From Dyella mobilis (lineage in GTDB: Bacteria; Pseudomonadota; Gammaproteobacteria; Xanthomonadales; Rhodanobacteraceae), in contig NZ_JADIKF010000038.1 of NCBI RefSeq assembly GCF_016904945.1, positions 657,943 to 721,942 on the forward strand: 64,000 bases of DNA, read 5' to 3'. Of the stretch, positions 27,027 through 36,646 are shown in pieces. The notes under the pieces were generated by a model. The model did not search any database, had not been told where the DNA came from, and saw only the letters and a program-made list of their open reading frames with translations. Within the stretch, counting starts at the first letter, position 1. Each line of letters begins with the position of its first letter. A program made the translations under genes and the position numbers.

Positions 27027-27479
27027 GTGTCAACGACAACCATTCGCCTCGCCGGGCGCGACGACATCGCCAACGTGGCCGAGTGGAACCGCGCCATGGC
27101 GTGGGAAACCGAGCGCAAGCAACTCGATCCGCAAGTATTGCTGCGCGGCGTGCAAGCCGTGCTGGACGAGCCGCGTCGCGGCTTTTACCTGGTCGCCGAA
27201 CGGGATGGTGCCGCAGCCGGCTGCCTGCTGGTGACCTACGAATGGAGCGATTGGCGCAACGGCGATTTCTGGTGGATCCAGAGCGTGTATGTGGCGCCGC
27301 AAGCGCGCCGCGGCGGTGTGTTCCGCAGCTTGTATGCCGAGGTTGCGAAGCGTGCCAAGGAAGCGGGCGCGGTGGGTTTGCGCCTTTATGTGGAAACGGA
27401 AAATCACCGTGCGCAGAACACCTACCAGGAGTTGGGCATGGAGCAGTGCCATTACTTCATGTATGAGCAGATGCTTTAG
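27027..27479 (+). CDS. GNAT-family N-acetyltransferase
   Basis: 150 residues. It has the GNAT core: WWIQSVYVAPQARRGGVFRSL (strand 4 plus the acetyl-CoA-binding R/G-rich loop) and the C-terminal YxxxGM-like segment NTYQELGM. The substrate is unknown. I chose GTG 27027, with GGAG nine bases upstream; a GTG at 27006 overlapping the ntrC stop is the alternative. It probably sits at the end of the ntrBC transcript. Confidence 0.85.
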   Translation: MSTTTIRLAGRDDIANVAEWNRAMAWETERKQLDPQVLLRGVQAVLDEPRRGFYLVAERDGAAAGCLLVTYEWSDWRNGDFWWIQSVYVAPQARRGGVFRSLYAEVAKRAKEAGAVGLRLYVETENHRAQNTYQELGMEQCHYFMYEQML

Positions 27480-27553
27480 GTGCTACGCCGTGGGTTGAGG
27501 TTGCTTCGAATATTCGCGGCGTTTGATGTGCGCAAAGAGCACCCCCCTCCCAG

Positions 27554-27583
27554 CCTCCCCCTGTCCCACGGGACAGGGGGAGG
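27554..27583. repeat. REP-like GC-rich palindrome
   Basis: CCTCCCCCTGTCCC (27554-27567) and its exact reverse complement (27570-27583) are separated by AC. A related sequence (CTGTCCCTCCCC...GGGGGAGGG) appears near 28305-28328. It lies in a 530-bp gene-free stretch (27480-28009), whose only other notable feature is the hairpin at 27963. Confidence 0.6.
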
Positions 27584-27962
27584 AGCAAAGCGCGTTGAAG
27601 GGCTTTTCTCTCCGCGATCATCCGCACACGCCGACATACAGGGAACGGGCTGGTGCGAGATATTGCGCATGCCGGGCGCGCTTTCGTCGGTTCGATCAGC
27701 CCACGCCCGGCGTATGAAGTGAAAGAGCGCGAGCCGCATGGGTCATCACCCCACACGGCTCGCTACCACAACCAACTTAAGCAAGGAGTTGATCATGGGT
27801 CCCCGGATCATACGGCACCCGCACGCATGCGTGCCCCCGCTGTGCCAGCTTTCGCTCACTTCACGTTCGTGCCTCACGCACGAAGCCGGGTCTTAGCGGA
27901 TATCGGCCGACTAAGCGTAGGCATACGCTTACACGGCTTGCAGATTTTTCTCTGTTATCCCT

Positions 27963-27987
27963 CACGCCGCGCGCAATGCGCGGCGTG
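27963..27987 (+). promoter_or_regulatory. Perfect 10-bp hairpin in the leader of the XAC0095-like gene
   Basis: CACGCCGCGC-GCAAT-GCGCGGCGTG lies 22 bp before the ATG at 28010. There is no T tract, so a terminator is unlikely. It may be a leader structure affecting translation, or a chance GC-rich palindrome. Confidence 0.35.
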
Positions 27988-28009
27988 TCTAACGGTGTGG
28001 AGTGACGGT

Positions 28010-28279
28010 ATGAAAGCGTTCAAGCCTGCGGCCATGACGCTGCGCGGATATGTCTTGCACGAAGAGCAATATCGCAAGTTGGAGCAATTGCGCGATCAGT
28101 TGTTTCTGATGGCGAAAGTGATTTATGCCTCGACCGAGGAAGAGGAAGACGTGTTGTTGGAGGTGCGACGCTCCAATCTCGGGCAACTGCTGGAAGATTT
28201 CGGCCTGCGCGTGGATGAAGTGGTGACGGCGTTGAACTGCGACGGGCATCGATTGCAGACGCCGTCGCAGTGGCATTGA
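28010..28279 (+). CDS. XAC0095-like small protein
   Basis: 89 residues. The TLRGYVLHEEQYRKLEQLRDQLFLMAK pattern and the acidic middle segment match the XAC0095-like proteins of Xanthomonadales, predicted soluble helical proteins with no defined function. The SD GGAG lies about seven bases from the ATG. The frame stays open far upstream, but this start fits the family length. Confidence 0.75.
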   Translation: MKAFKPAAMTLRGYVLHEEQYRKLEQLRDQLFLMAKVIYASTEEEEDVLLEVRRSNLGQLLEDFGLRVDEVVTALNCDGHRLQTPSQWH

Positions 28280-28333
28280 TGGCGATGGTGCGAGCGCGGG
28301 GCTGTCCCTCCCCTGCTAACGGGGGAGGGTTCG

Positions 28334-30829
28334 TTACAAGCTGACAGCAGCCTGCTCGACCAACCGCAGTTCCAGCGCCTCGGCCGGCATCGGCGGTCCG
28401 AACAGGAAACCTTGCATCTGCGAGCAGCCGGCTTCGCGCAGGAAGGTGCTTTGCACTTCGGTTTCCACGCCTTCGGCGATTACGTCTTTGTTGAGGCTGC
28501 GCGCCATGGCGATGATGGCGCTGGTGATCGCGGCGGTTTCGGCGTCCTGGGTGATGTCGCGCACGAAGGCGCGATCGATCTTCAAGGCGTCGACCGGGAA
28601 GTGTTTCAGGTAGGAAAGGCTGCTGTAGCCGGTGCCGAAATCGTCCAGCGACAGGCGCACGCCGCGTTGGCGAATGCGGCGCAGCAGGCGAATGGTGCCG
28701 TCGCCGCCGCTCATCATGGTGCGTTCGGTCAATTCCAGTTCGAGCAGGTTGGGATCCAGTCCCGTCTCGTTGAGAATGCTGTCGAGGCGTTCGTAGAAAC
28801 CGGCGTACTGAAATTGCAACGGCGACACGTTCACGGATACCGGAATCGCGCGGCCTTCGCGTTGCCAGCGGCGCGCCTGCAGGCAGGCTTCGCGCAGGGC
28901 CCAGGTGCCGATCGAAACGATCAGGCCGGTATCTTCGGCCACCGGAATGAACTGGTCGGGGACAAACAGATCCTTGCCCTCGACCTGCAAACGCAACAAG
29001 GCTTCCGCGCCCACGATGTGGCCGAGCACGGCGTCGACCTTGGGCTGATATTGCAGCGACAGTTCGCCATGCGCCAACGCGTGGCGCAGCACATTCTCGA
29101 TGCGCTGGCTGGCGGCGGAGCGCTGGCTCATTTCCGGTGCGTAGAAACAGTAGCCATGACGCCCCTGGGTTTTTACTTCGTACATCGCGGCGTCGGCGGT
29201 GCGCACCAGTGCATCGGGTTCGGTGGCGTCGCGCGGGAACAGGCTGATGCCGATGCTGGCACGGATGTCGAGCGGCGGCAGGTGCGGCACGCGGGTCTGC
29301 GAGCAGGCATCGAGCAGGCGCTGCGCGAAGCCGGCGGCTTCGTCGGCGTCGTCCACTCTGGGCAGCAGCACCACGAATTCGTCGCCTGTGTAGCGGAAGG
29401 CCAGGTCTTCGCTGTCGCGCAGGGTGCTGCGGATCTGCTGCGCGACGGCTTGCAGCACCTGGTCGCCGACGCCGTGGCCGAGCGTGTCGTTGATGCGACG
29501 GAAGTGATCCAGATCCAGGTAGAGCAGGGCGCACTGGCGATGGCGCTGGGTGGCCATGGCGGTGGCCTGTTCGATGCGCGCGTACAGCAGGCTGCGATTG
29601 GGTAGGCCGGTGAGCGTGTCGTGCTGCGCCAGCTGGATCATCTTCAGCGCAAGCGTGCGGTTTTCGCTGATGTCGTGGCAGACCAGCACGCCGCCGGTGA
29701 CGTTGCCGGCGTGATCGTGAATCAGCGCGGCGGAATTTTCGATCGGCGTTTCGAAGCCGTTGCGATGGAGCAGGATGGCGCGCCCGCTGAAATCGACGAT
29801 GGCGTTGCGTCGCATGGCCTGACGCAGCGGGTTGTCCAGCGGCTGGCGATTGTTGATGTCGCGCAGGCGGAACACGTCGTCGAGCGGGCTGCCCTTGGCA
29901 TCGGCGCTGGACCAGCCGGTCATCGCCTCGGCAATCGGGTTGAGCGAGGTGACGTTGAGCGCGATGTCGGTGGTGATGACCGCGTCGCCGATCGAATTGA
30001 GCGTGACTTCGGCCAGCTGGCGTTCGCGGAACAGTGCTTCCTCGAATTGCTTGCGCTTGGTGATGTCCTGCACCTGGATCACGGCGTAGTTGAATTGGCC
30101 CGCTTCGTTGCGGATCTGCGCCACGCTCAGCAGCACGTGCACGATGTGTCCGTCGCGATGGATGTAGCGCTTCTCGGTCTGGAAGGCTTCGCGCTTGCCC
30201 TGGATGAGTTGCCCGGCCAGCGCCTCGCTCAGGGGCAGGTCGTCCGGGTGGGTGATGTCGCGCCAGTTCATCGCGCGCAATTCCGCCTCGGTGTAGCCGA
30301 GCATCTCGCACAACGCCGCATTGACCTGTTGATAGCGTCCGGCGGGCAGGATCAGCGCCATGCCGACGGCAGCGTGCTGGAACGCCTGCGAGAAACGCTG
30401 CTCGCTTTCGCGCAGCTGTTCTTCCAGGGCGTGTCGCTCGCTGATGTCGGTAAACACGGTGAGCACGCCGCGCAGGTGGCCGTGTTCGTCCGTGTCGGGG
30501 GTGAAGCTGCCGTGCACGTAGCGGCGCCGCGGCGCGCTGAACAATTCGCCCTCGTAACTGGAATGGCGGCCGCTCAGCGCCTGCAGCAGGGCGGTGCGTG
30601 CGCGCAGGTAGCTTTCCGGGTCCAGCACTTCGCTGACCAGCCGGCCTATCACCTGATGTGCGTCAACGCCGAACCACTGGCGATGCGCATCGTTGGCGAA
30701 CACGAAGCGTTCGTCGCGATCGATGTAGGAGATCAGCGCGGGCACGTTCTGCACGACGTGCGCGAGCAGCTCCGCTTCGGTCTGCGGAGTGAAGGAACGG
30801 CCTTCGGTGGGTTGGTTCGCCTTCGGCAT
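28334..30829 (-). CDS. PAS-PAS-PAS-GGDEF-EAL protein with degenerate GGDEF
   Basis: 831 residues, no membrane segment. Three PAS domains (about 22-135, 143-258 and 270-388) precede a GGDEF domain whose signature reads TGDEF (481-485). An EAL domain follows with intact EALLR (609-613), DDFGTGYS (729-736) and EGVET (786-790). The first Gly of GGDEF is replaced, so diguanylate cyclase activity is probably weak or lost, and the protein is best read as a cyclic-di-GMP phosphodiesterase with sensory PAS input. It is a single gene flanked by the REP-like sequence on its 3' side. Confidence 0.92.
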   Translation of the reverse strand: MPKANQPTEGRSFTPQTEAELLAHVVQNVPALISYIDRDERFVFANDAHRQWFGVDAHQVIGRLVSEVLDPESYLRARTALLQALSGRHSSYEGELFSAPRRRYVHGSFTPDTDEHGHLRGVLTVFTDISERHALEEQLRESEQRFSQAFQHAAVGMALILPAGRYQQVNAALCEMLGYTEAELRAMNWRDITHPDDLPLSEALAGQLIQGKREAFQTEKRYIHRDGHIVHVLLSVAQIRNEAGQFNYAVIQVQDITKRKQFEEALFRERQLAEVTLNSIGDAVITTDIALNVTSLNPIAEAMTGWSSADAKGSPLDDVFRLRDINNRQPLDNPLRQAMRRNAIVDFSGRAILLHRNGFETPIENSAALIHDHAGNVTGGVLVCHDISENRTLALKMIQLAQHDTLTGLPNRSLLYARIEQATAMATQRHRQCALLYLDLDHFRRINDTLGHGVGDQVLQAVAQQIRSTLRDSEDLAFRYTGDEFVVLLPRVDDADEAAGFAQRLLDACSQTRVPHLPPLDIRASIGISLFPRDATEPDALVRTADAAMYEVKTQGRHGYCFYAPEMSQRSAASQRIENVLRHALAHGELSLQYQPKVDAVLGHIVGAEALLRLQVEGKDLFVPDQFIPVAEDTGLIVSIGTWALREACLQARRWQREGRAIPVSVNVSPLQFQYAGFYERLDSILNETGLDPNLLELELTERTMMSGGDGTIRLLRRIRQRGVRLSLDDFGTGYSSLSYLKHFPVDALKIDRAFVRDITQDAETAAITSAIIAMARSLNKDVIAEGVETEVQSTFLREAGCSQMQGFLFGPPMPAEALELRLVEQAAVSL

Positions 30830-30913
30830 GCGCAGAGTTGACCGGTCTAACAGCGCACATCATGCGCCGGACCGGGGCCGGTTTGCATCATGTCCGGCGC
30901 CGGCAGGGGGCGT

Positions 30914-32053
30914 TTAATGCAACGACGCGTTCGGCGCACCGAGCCGGCCGCTTTCGTCAAGCTGAATACGGCCCAGGGCGTGCAGCTCGTTGGTGGTGCC
31001 GAAGCGATCGGCCAGGGTGGCGATCAGCGGGCCGAGGGCATCCGGTCGAAGCGGATAAGCATGCGCAAGCGCGCGTGCGCGGCCTCCCGCACCTTGCTGC
31101 GCCACGGTGACGGCCACGATGCCCAGGCCGGCGGCTTCGTGGGCAAACAGGGCGGGGGCGTCGTAGGCGTTATCCGCGTTACCCAGCGTTTCGCTCAGCC
31201 AGCCTTGCGCGGATGCGTCGTCGCTGCCCGAAACGTCAAGGTGAAGTGAAAGAGCGTGGGCATGCAGCAGCGCCGCGTACTGGCGCAACTCGAAGATCGC
31301 GCCGGCGAATGCGTGGCTGCGCTCGGCGCCGTCGCCCGCCTGCGTGGCCAGCCACTGCGTCGGCGATTGCAGCCAGACCTTGCCGTCGGCGTAGCGCAGG
31401 CCCAGGCCGCGCGCACTCAGAGTGGTTTCGCTGCGATAGGGCGTGAGCATGGCCGCTTCGAGCAACTGCCACAGCGGAGCGAGATTGACGTGTTCGTATT
31501 GCACGCAGGTGAGGGCGAGCAGATCGTTGCGGCTCAGATACCGCGCATGTTCCAGCCGCACGCCGAAGTGGCGCATCAGCCAGTCGGCGGTCTGCGCGCC
31601 GGCTTCGCCCCGGCCGACCAGTTCCACTTCCAGGCGTTCGGCCAGATCCTCGGCCAGCGCCTCGGGGACGAGCAGGGTCAGCGGCAGCAGGCGCATCGGG
31701 CCGTCGGCGTAGGCCGGGTCCGGTTCCAGCGGCTGTGCCGGCATGTGCCCTTCGTGGCTGCCGAAGGCCACGACGTTTTCCAGCTGGCCGCGCGGCACGC
31801 GCCGTGCCAGCTCATCCAGCGTGGCCCATACCGGAAAGCCCGGGCGCAGCAGTTCGACGGTATCGAACAGCGCGCCGGCCAGGGCCAGTCGCGCCTGGGC
31901 CACGTCGGGGACCAGCTTGTGCAGGTCCTCGGCGATCAGGGCCGCCAGTTCGGCCGCCTCGTCGCGGCTGAGGCTCAAGCGTTGCGGGTGTTCTCCAGGC
32001 GAGAGTTCCAGCGCCAGGACGGCGGGCAAGGCTTGCAGCGGACCGGCTTCCAC
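30914..32053 (-). CDS. Conserved hypothetical protein, Xanthomonadales type
   Basis: 379 residues from GTG 32053; an open frame continues 42 codons upstream, but that part looks non-coding and runs into the divergent promoter region. It is soluble, Leu/Ala-rich and helical, with segments such as VWATLDELARRVPRGQLENVVAFGSHEG. No catalytic motif or named domain recognised. It is divergent from the thiolase gene. Confidence 0.6.
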   Translation of the reverse strand: MEAGPLQALPAVLALELSPGEHPQRLSLSRDEAAELAALIAEDLHKLVPDVAQARLALAGALFDTVELLRPGFPVWATLDELARRVPRGQLENVVAFGSHEGHMPAQPLEPDPAYADGPMRLLPLTLLVPEALAEDLAERLEVELVGRGEAGAQTADWLMRHFGVRLEHARYLSRNDLLALTCVQYEHVNLAPLWQLLEAAMLTPYRSETTLSARGLGLRYADGKVWLQSPTQWLATQAGDGAERSHAFAGAIFELRQYAALLHAHALSLHLDVSGSDDASAQGWLSETLGNADNAYDAPALFAHEAAGLGIVAVTVAQQGAGGRARALAHAYPLRPDALGPLIATLADRFGTTNELHALGRIQLDESGRLGAPNASLH

Positions 32054-32266
32054 GAGCTGTTTCCAAGGACACAAAGACGGCAAGTCTAGCAGCCCGCCGG
32101 CACGCGGCCGGTTGTCGCCTTGCCGGCCGGCGACCGGCCGCGATGCGCGACAGCCTTTCTCAACCGTCCTGTAATGCACGTCGCAGACGCGCCGATACGG
32201 GCTTTCGCCACGGCACGTAGCGGGTTAGCCTTGCCGGAATCAAGGTGTATCTGGACCACTCAGGCT

Positions 32267-33553
32267 ATGGAAAACACGCAGCAGCGCGTCGGCGTCATCG
32301 GCGGTGTGCGAATCCCGTTCTGTCGCAATAACACGGCGTATGTGGACGTGGGCAACTTCGGCATGTCGGTGAAGGTGCTGGGTGCGCTGGTCGAGCGGTT
32401 CGGGCTGCATGGGGTGGAGCTGGGCGAGGTGGCCATGGGGGCGGTGATCAAGCACTCCTCCGATTGGAACCTGGCCCGCGAGGCCGTGCTGAGCTCCGGC
32501 TTGGCGCCGACGACTCCGGGCATCACCACGGCCCGCGCCTGCGGCACCTCGCTGGACAACGCGATCATCATCGCCAACAAGATTGCCGCCGGGCAGATCG
32601 AAGCGGGCATTGCCGGCGGCTCCGATACCACCAGCGACGTGCCGATCGTGTTCAGCCAGCGCCTGCGCAAGCGCCTGTTGGCGGTCAATCGCGCCAAGAC
32701 GCCGCTGGACAAGCTGAAAACCGCCGTGCGCGGCTTTTCCCTGAGCGAGCTCAAGCCCTCGTTTCCCGGTGTGGCCGAGCCGCGTACCGGCATGTCGATG
32801 GGCGACCATTGCGAGAAGATGGCCAAGGAATGGCACGTCAGCCGTCAGGATCAGGACCAGCTGGCGCTGGAAAGCCATCGCAAGCTGGCGGCGGCTTATG
32901 AATCGGGCTTCTTCGAGGACCTGGTCATCCCGTTCCGCGGCCTGAAGCGCGATGGCTTCCTGCGTCCCGATAGCAGCTTGGAAAAGCTGGCCGCGCTCAA
33001 GCCGGCTTTCGACAAGACCTCCGGCATGGGCACGCTCACCGCCGGCAATTCCACCGGTTTGTCCGACGGCGCGGCCGCGGTGCTGCTGGGCAGCGAGGCG
33101 TGGGCGGCCCAGCGCGGGCTGAAGATCCAGGCCTACCTGCGCGACGCGGAAGTGGCGGCGGTGGATTTCGTGCATGGCGAAGGGCTGCTGATGGCGCCCA
33201 CCGTGGCGGTGCCGCGCATGCTGGCGCGCCACGGCTTGACCCTGCAGGACTTCGATTTCTACGAGATCCACGAGGCCTTCGCGGCGCAGGTGCTGTGCAC
33301 CTTGCGGGCGTGGGAGTCGGCGGATTACTGCAAGCATCGCCTGGGCCTGGAGCAGCCGCTCGGCAGCATCGATCCGGCCAAGCTCAATGTGCACGGGTCC
33401 AGCCTGGCGGTGGGGCATCCGTTTGCGGCGACCGGTGCGCGCATCATCGCGACGCTGGCCAGGCTGCTGGAGCAGAAGGGTTCCGGGCGCGGGCTGATTT
33501 CCATCTGCACCGCCGGCGGCATGGGCGTAACTGCCATCCTCGAACGTCCCTGA
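32267..33553 (+). CDS. Acetyl-CoA C-acyltransferase (FadI-type thiolase)
   Basis: 428 residues. Thiolase hallmarks are the nucleophilic Cys92 in ARACGTS, the HEAFAAQ block near 334, the GHPFAATGAR loop and the C-terminal CTAGGMG with the acid/base Cys. The TAGNSTGLSDGAAA segment is typical. Overall layout is closest to FadI (anaerobic-type beta-oxidation 3-ketoacyl-CoA thiolase), but no FadJ partner is adjacent, so a general acetyl-CoA acetyltransferase role is also possible. ATG 32267 is chosen as the family-like start (VGVIGGVRIPF). Confidence 0.88.
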   Translation: MENTQQRVGVIGGVRIPFCRNNTAYVDVGNFGMSVKVLGALVERFGLHGVELGEVAMGAVIKHSSDWNLAREAVLSSGLAPTTPGITTARACGTSLDNAIIIANKIAAGQIEAGIAGGSDTTSDVPIVFSQRLRKRLLAVNRAKTPLDKLKTAVRGFSLSELKPSFPGVAEPRTGMSMGDHCEKMAKEWHVSRQDQDQLALESHRKLAAAYESGFFEDLVIPFRGLKRDGFLRPDSSLEKLAALKPAFDKTSGMGTLTAGNSTGLSDGAAAVLLGSEAWAAQRGLKIQAYLRDAEVAAVDFVHGEGLLMAPTVAVPRMLARHGLTLQDFDFYEIHEAFAAQVLCTLRAWESADYCKHRLGLEQPLGSIDPAKLNVHGSSLAVGHPFAATGARIIATLARLLEQKGSGRGLISICTAGGMGVTAILERP

Positions 33554-33571
33554 CCGCTGCCCGCATTGCCG

Positions 33572-34129
33572 ATGCTTCGTCTCCGCACGACCGCCACCTT
33601 GAGCCTGCTTGCCCTGGGCATCGGCATTGCCGGTACGCAGTGGCTCAGCGGGATGTCCGGCGGCAGTGCGGCCTCCACCGGCGCGTATGTGGGGCGACGC
33701 GTGGCGTTCCATCACGCAGCACCGCTGCATCTGGCGCACCGATTGCGCGTCACACCCAGGCACGCCATCGTCGAGACGCACCCCCATTACGCCTTGATGC
33801 CGGCCATCGTGCCGGCCTTGCATGCCACGCCGCCTCCGAAAGCGGTGGAATGGGTGCCGGTGTCGATGCCGATGTCTTCCATGCCGTTTGCCCAGATGCG
33901 CGAACATGGCGCGGGCAACCTGGTGTTGCACCTGGTGGTGGACGGCCAGGGCCAGGTCGCCCAGGCCTGGCTGGCGCAATCGAGCGGCGATGCCGTGCTG
34001 GATGCCAACGCGCTGGCAATGGCGCACAAGTGGCGATTCGCCGTGCCGGCCGATCATCCGGGCGGTTTCAGCGGCGACCTGCCGCTGAGTTTCACCTCGG
34101 CCTCGACGCAGCTCGCGCAGAATCCCTGA
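33572..34129 (+). CDS. TonB-family C-terminal domain protein
   Basis: 185 residues: an N-terminal signal anchor (LSLLALGIGIAG), a His/Pro-rich linker, then a C-terminal TonB-like domain (GNLVLHLVVDGQGQVAQAWLAQSSGDAVLDANAL...KWRFAVP). TonB proteins couple the proton-motive force to outer-membrane receptors; no ExbB/D is adjacent. The linker is shorter than in classical TonB, so an envelope role other than receptor energising is possible. It follows the thiolase gene by 18 bp. Confidence 0.7.
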   Translation: MLRLRTTATLSLLALGIGIAGTQWLSGMSGGSAASTGAYVGRRVAFHHAAPLHLAHRLRVTPRHAIVETHPHYALMPAIVPALHATPPPKAVEWVPVSMPMSSMPFAQMREHGAGNLVLHLVVDGQGQVAQAWLAQSSGDAVLDANALAMAHKWRFAVPADHPGGFSGDLPLSFTSASTQLAQNP

Positions 34130-36025
34130 TCAGAGAATGCCTTTCACGCCCGCACCGAATGCGGTGATCAGGCGCGTGTAGAGCAGTTTCGGCGAGATCG
34201 CCACGTCGGGGAAATCGCCCACCGCCTCATAGCAGCGGCTGAAATCGGGATTGCCGGGCTGCATCGGCGGGCAGTCGGGTTTCAGTTCGTAGCTGGTGGC
34301 GTAGCGGAACGGCCACAGGTCGAAGAACGGCAGCTTGGCCGAAATGTCGCCGATCACCTGGCTGACCTGTCCAAGCACCGGAATGGTGGGTTTGCGCGGC
34401 GCGATGATCCAGGCGTTCTGCGCTTCGGTGGCTTGCAGGATCGAAGTGCGCAACTCGCTGGCAAAGCGCTGGTCGTAGACGATCACGCCGGCCTCGGTGT
34501 TGTAGTGGTCCGAGCGCGGGTCGAAGTTGTGCGAGCCGACCATGGCGAAGCTGTCGTCCACCACCAGCGACTTGGCGTGCAGGCCGAAACGGCGGCCCGC
34601 ACTGAGCAGCGGCGCGGGCCGGTTGCGCTTGCCGATGCTGCCGAACAGGCCGGGGCGACGGTCGGTGCCGGGATAACGCCGGCGCCCGAGGGTGAGGAGT
34701 TTGGGCACCAGCGAGGTATCGCTGTCTTCGGTCTCGTCGATGACGTTGGCCTGGACGTACGCATCGGCGGCAACCGGTGCGTGCGGTTTCAATTCGTAGA
34801 TGTTGAAGCCGAACTGGTTGAGATAGCTTTTGCGATGCTTGTACGACACGGCATACACCGCGAACGCATCGGTGGAGGCCAGCGAGTTGGTGGACACCAC
34901 GATCTGCGGCGGCGGCGCTTGCCGGTGCAGGCGCTTGAAGATTTTCTGCGCGCGCCGGCTCATCACCAGATACGGCGTCTGCAGGATCACTTCGTGCTGG
35001 GCGCCGCCGATCAGGTGCATCAGGTGCGCGGTGAATTGCAGGGCGTCGCGCTTGTCCGGCTGCTCGGTTTTTGCGGGTCGGTCGCTGAAGTATTCCACCT
35101 TGCCGGTGATCAGGCTGGGGTCGATCAGGTGCTGGGTAAGCCAGTCCGGATCCTGCGCCTCGTTGACGGCGTCTTCCACGCGGGCCGGATAGGTGTAATG
35201 CGGTGTGGGCCACGGCGGCGGTGTGGGATCGCGAAGAATCAACCGGTTCACGTCGCGCAGATGGGTGAGCGGTACCGAGCGCTTGAGCTTCCAGAACAGG
35301 TTGAAGCTTGCCGCCATCTGTTGCGCGGCGGGTCCGCCGACCATGACGTCGCGATCGAGATAATCGAAATCGTTGTCCCAGTTGAAGTAGCGGTCCTGGT
35401 AATTGCGGCCGCCGGTGATGCCGATGCGGCCGTCCACCAGCAGCAGCTTGTTGTGCATGCGCTGGTTGAACTTCATGAAGCAGCACACGATGCCGGCGGC
35501 GAATTCCAGCGGCGGCGTGCGCGAGTTGTTGAACGTGGGGTTGTACAGGCGCACGTGCAGGTTGGGGCTGACCCGGGTCAGCCGTTCGAGCAGGTCGGGG
35601 TCTTCGAACGAGAACAGCTGGTCGGCCAGGATGCGTACCTTCACGCCGCGGCGTGCCGCGCCGATCAGTTCGTTGAGGATCAGCTCGCCGGTGTCGTCCT
35701 CATCCCAGATGTAGGTCTGCACGTCGATCGACTGGCGTGCGGCACGGATCAGGTTGATCCGCGCGACCATCGCCGCCTCGCTGTCGTCGAGCAGGGTGAC
35801 GACGTGTTCGGGCCGGTCGGGCGTGGAATGCGCAAGGGCCTGGTCGGCGGCATCGAGCAGGGGCGAAGGCATGGCGCAAAGGTCTTCGCGATCGCACGTG
35901 CGGCGCTGGTCGACACTGGCGGCAACCACGCTGTCGGCACGTTTGATTTGCGCACGGCTCAGGGTGCAGCCCTGCAGCAAGGCGGCCAGCAATAAAGCAA
36001 CGACGAGACCGCAGCGCAGATGCAT
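34130..36025 (-). CDS. Phospholipase D-family lipoprotein (cardiolipin synthase C-like)
   Basis: 631 residues. A lipoprotein signal ends in LLQGC (Cys20). Two HKD active sites are present: H191-K193-D198 (MHNKLLLVDGR) and H483-K485-D490 (LHAKSLVVDD). The domain order and length resemble ClsC/YmdC-type enzymes, which make cardiolipin from phosphatidylglycerol and another phospholipid, but a nuclease or other transphosphatidylase role is possible. It ends next to and convergent with the TonB-like gene. Confidence 0.85.
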   Translation of the reverse strand: MHLRCGLVVALLLAALLQGCTLSRAQIKRADSVVAASVDQRRTCDREDLCAMPSPLLDAADQALAHSTPDRPEHVVTLLDDSEAAMVARINLIRAARQSIDVQTYIWDEDDTGELILNELIGAARRGVKVRILADQLFSFEDPDLLERLTRVSPNLHVRLYNPTFNNSRTPPLEFAAGIVCCFMKFNQRMHNKLLLVDGRIGITGGRNYQDRYFNWDNDFDYLDRDVMVGGPAAQQMAASFNLFWKLKRSVPLTHLRDVNRLILRDPTPPPWPTPHYTYPARVEDAVNEAQDPDWLTQHLIDPSLITGKVEYFSDRPAKTEQPDKRDALQFTAHLMHLIGGAQHEVILQTPYLVMSRRAQKIFKRLHRQAPPPQIVVSTNSLASTDAFAVYAVSYKHRKSYLNQFGFNIYELKPHAPVAADAYVQANVIDETEDSDTSLVPKLLTLGRRRYPGTDRRPGLFGSIGKRNRPAPLLSAGRRFGLHAKSLVVDDSFAMVGSHNFDPRSDHYNTEAGVIVYDQRFASELRTSILQATEAQNAWIIAPRKPTIPVLGQVSQVIGDISAKLPFFDLWPFRYATSYELKPDCPPMQPGNPDFSRCYEAVGDFPDVAISPKLLYTRLITAFGAGVKGIL

Positions 36026-36046
36026 GCCGCCTATGATACTTGCGAC

Positions 36047-36646
36047 TCAGCGAATGTCGCGCTGCAGCGTGATGCTCAGATTCAGGTCGACGCTATCGGA
36101 TAGCGCCAGGTGATCGCTGTTCATGCCGAAAGTGCTGCGCTGCAGACTGCCGCTCAAGGTGATCCGGCACGGCACGGCGGTCAGGCGCGTGCAATGGGCC
36201 GGTTGCACCGAAAACTGGATCGGCGCGGTGACGCCGCGCAAGGTGATGTAGCCGGTCAGCGTGCCTCCGATGTCCAGTTCGGTTTGCGCGAACGGGTCGG
36301 ATACGAAGTGAATGACGGGGTGATGTTCGGCATCGAAGAACGCCGGCGCCAGCACCCATCGGCGCATGCGTGCTGAGGGCATGCTGATGTCTTGCACCGG
36401 AATGCTGGCGTCGACCACCCAGCTGTCGGGAAGCGGGCCGGGGTCTACCTCGCCGGACACCTGGGTAAAGTCACCGTTGACGTGATCCAGCCAGAACAGG
36501 CGCACCTGGAAGGTGGCCTGTGAGGTGGCGGGGTCGATGCGGTAATCGGTATGGCTGGCTTTCGCCAAGGCCGGCAACAGGCATAGCCAGAGGAAGGCCA
36601 GTCGCCGCAGAGCTTGATTGGGCGCACTGCGTGCGCAGCCGATCAT
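36047..36646 (-). CDS. YceI-family periplasmic protein
   Basis: 199 residues with a signal peptide (hydrophobic LAFLWLCLLPALA) and then the YceI lipocalin-like fold: YRIDPATSQATFQVRLFWLDHVNGDF, a GEVD segment and a C-terminal NSDHLALSDSVDLNLSI. The family binds isoprenoid-type lipids. The ATG overlaps the sixA stop (ATGA), so the two are translationally coupled. Confidence 0.88.
   Translation of the reverse strand: MIGCARSAPNQALRRLAFLWLCLLPALAKASHTDYRIDPATSQATFQVRLFWLDHVNGDFTQVSGEVDPGPLPDSWVVDASIPVQDISMPSARMRRWVLAPAFFDAEHHPVIHFVSDPFAQTELDIGGTLTGYITLRGVTAPIQFSVQPAHCTRLTAVPCRITLSGSLQRSTFGMNSDHLALSDSVDLNLSITLQRDIR

Noticed and set aside
32240..34057. 605-codon minus-strand open frame opposite the thiolase
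   Set aside because: His/Arg/Gln-rich antisense composition of a high-GC gene; the plus strand encodes a clear thiolase.
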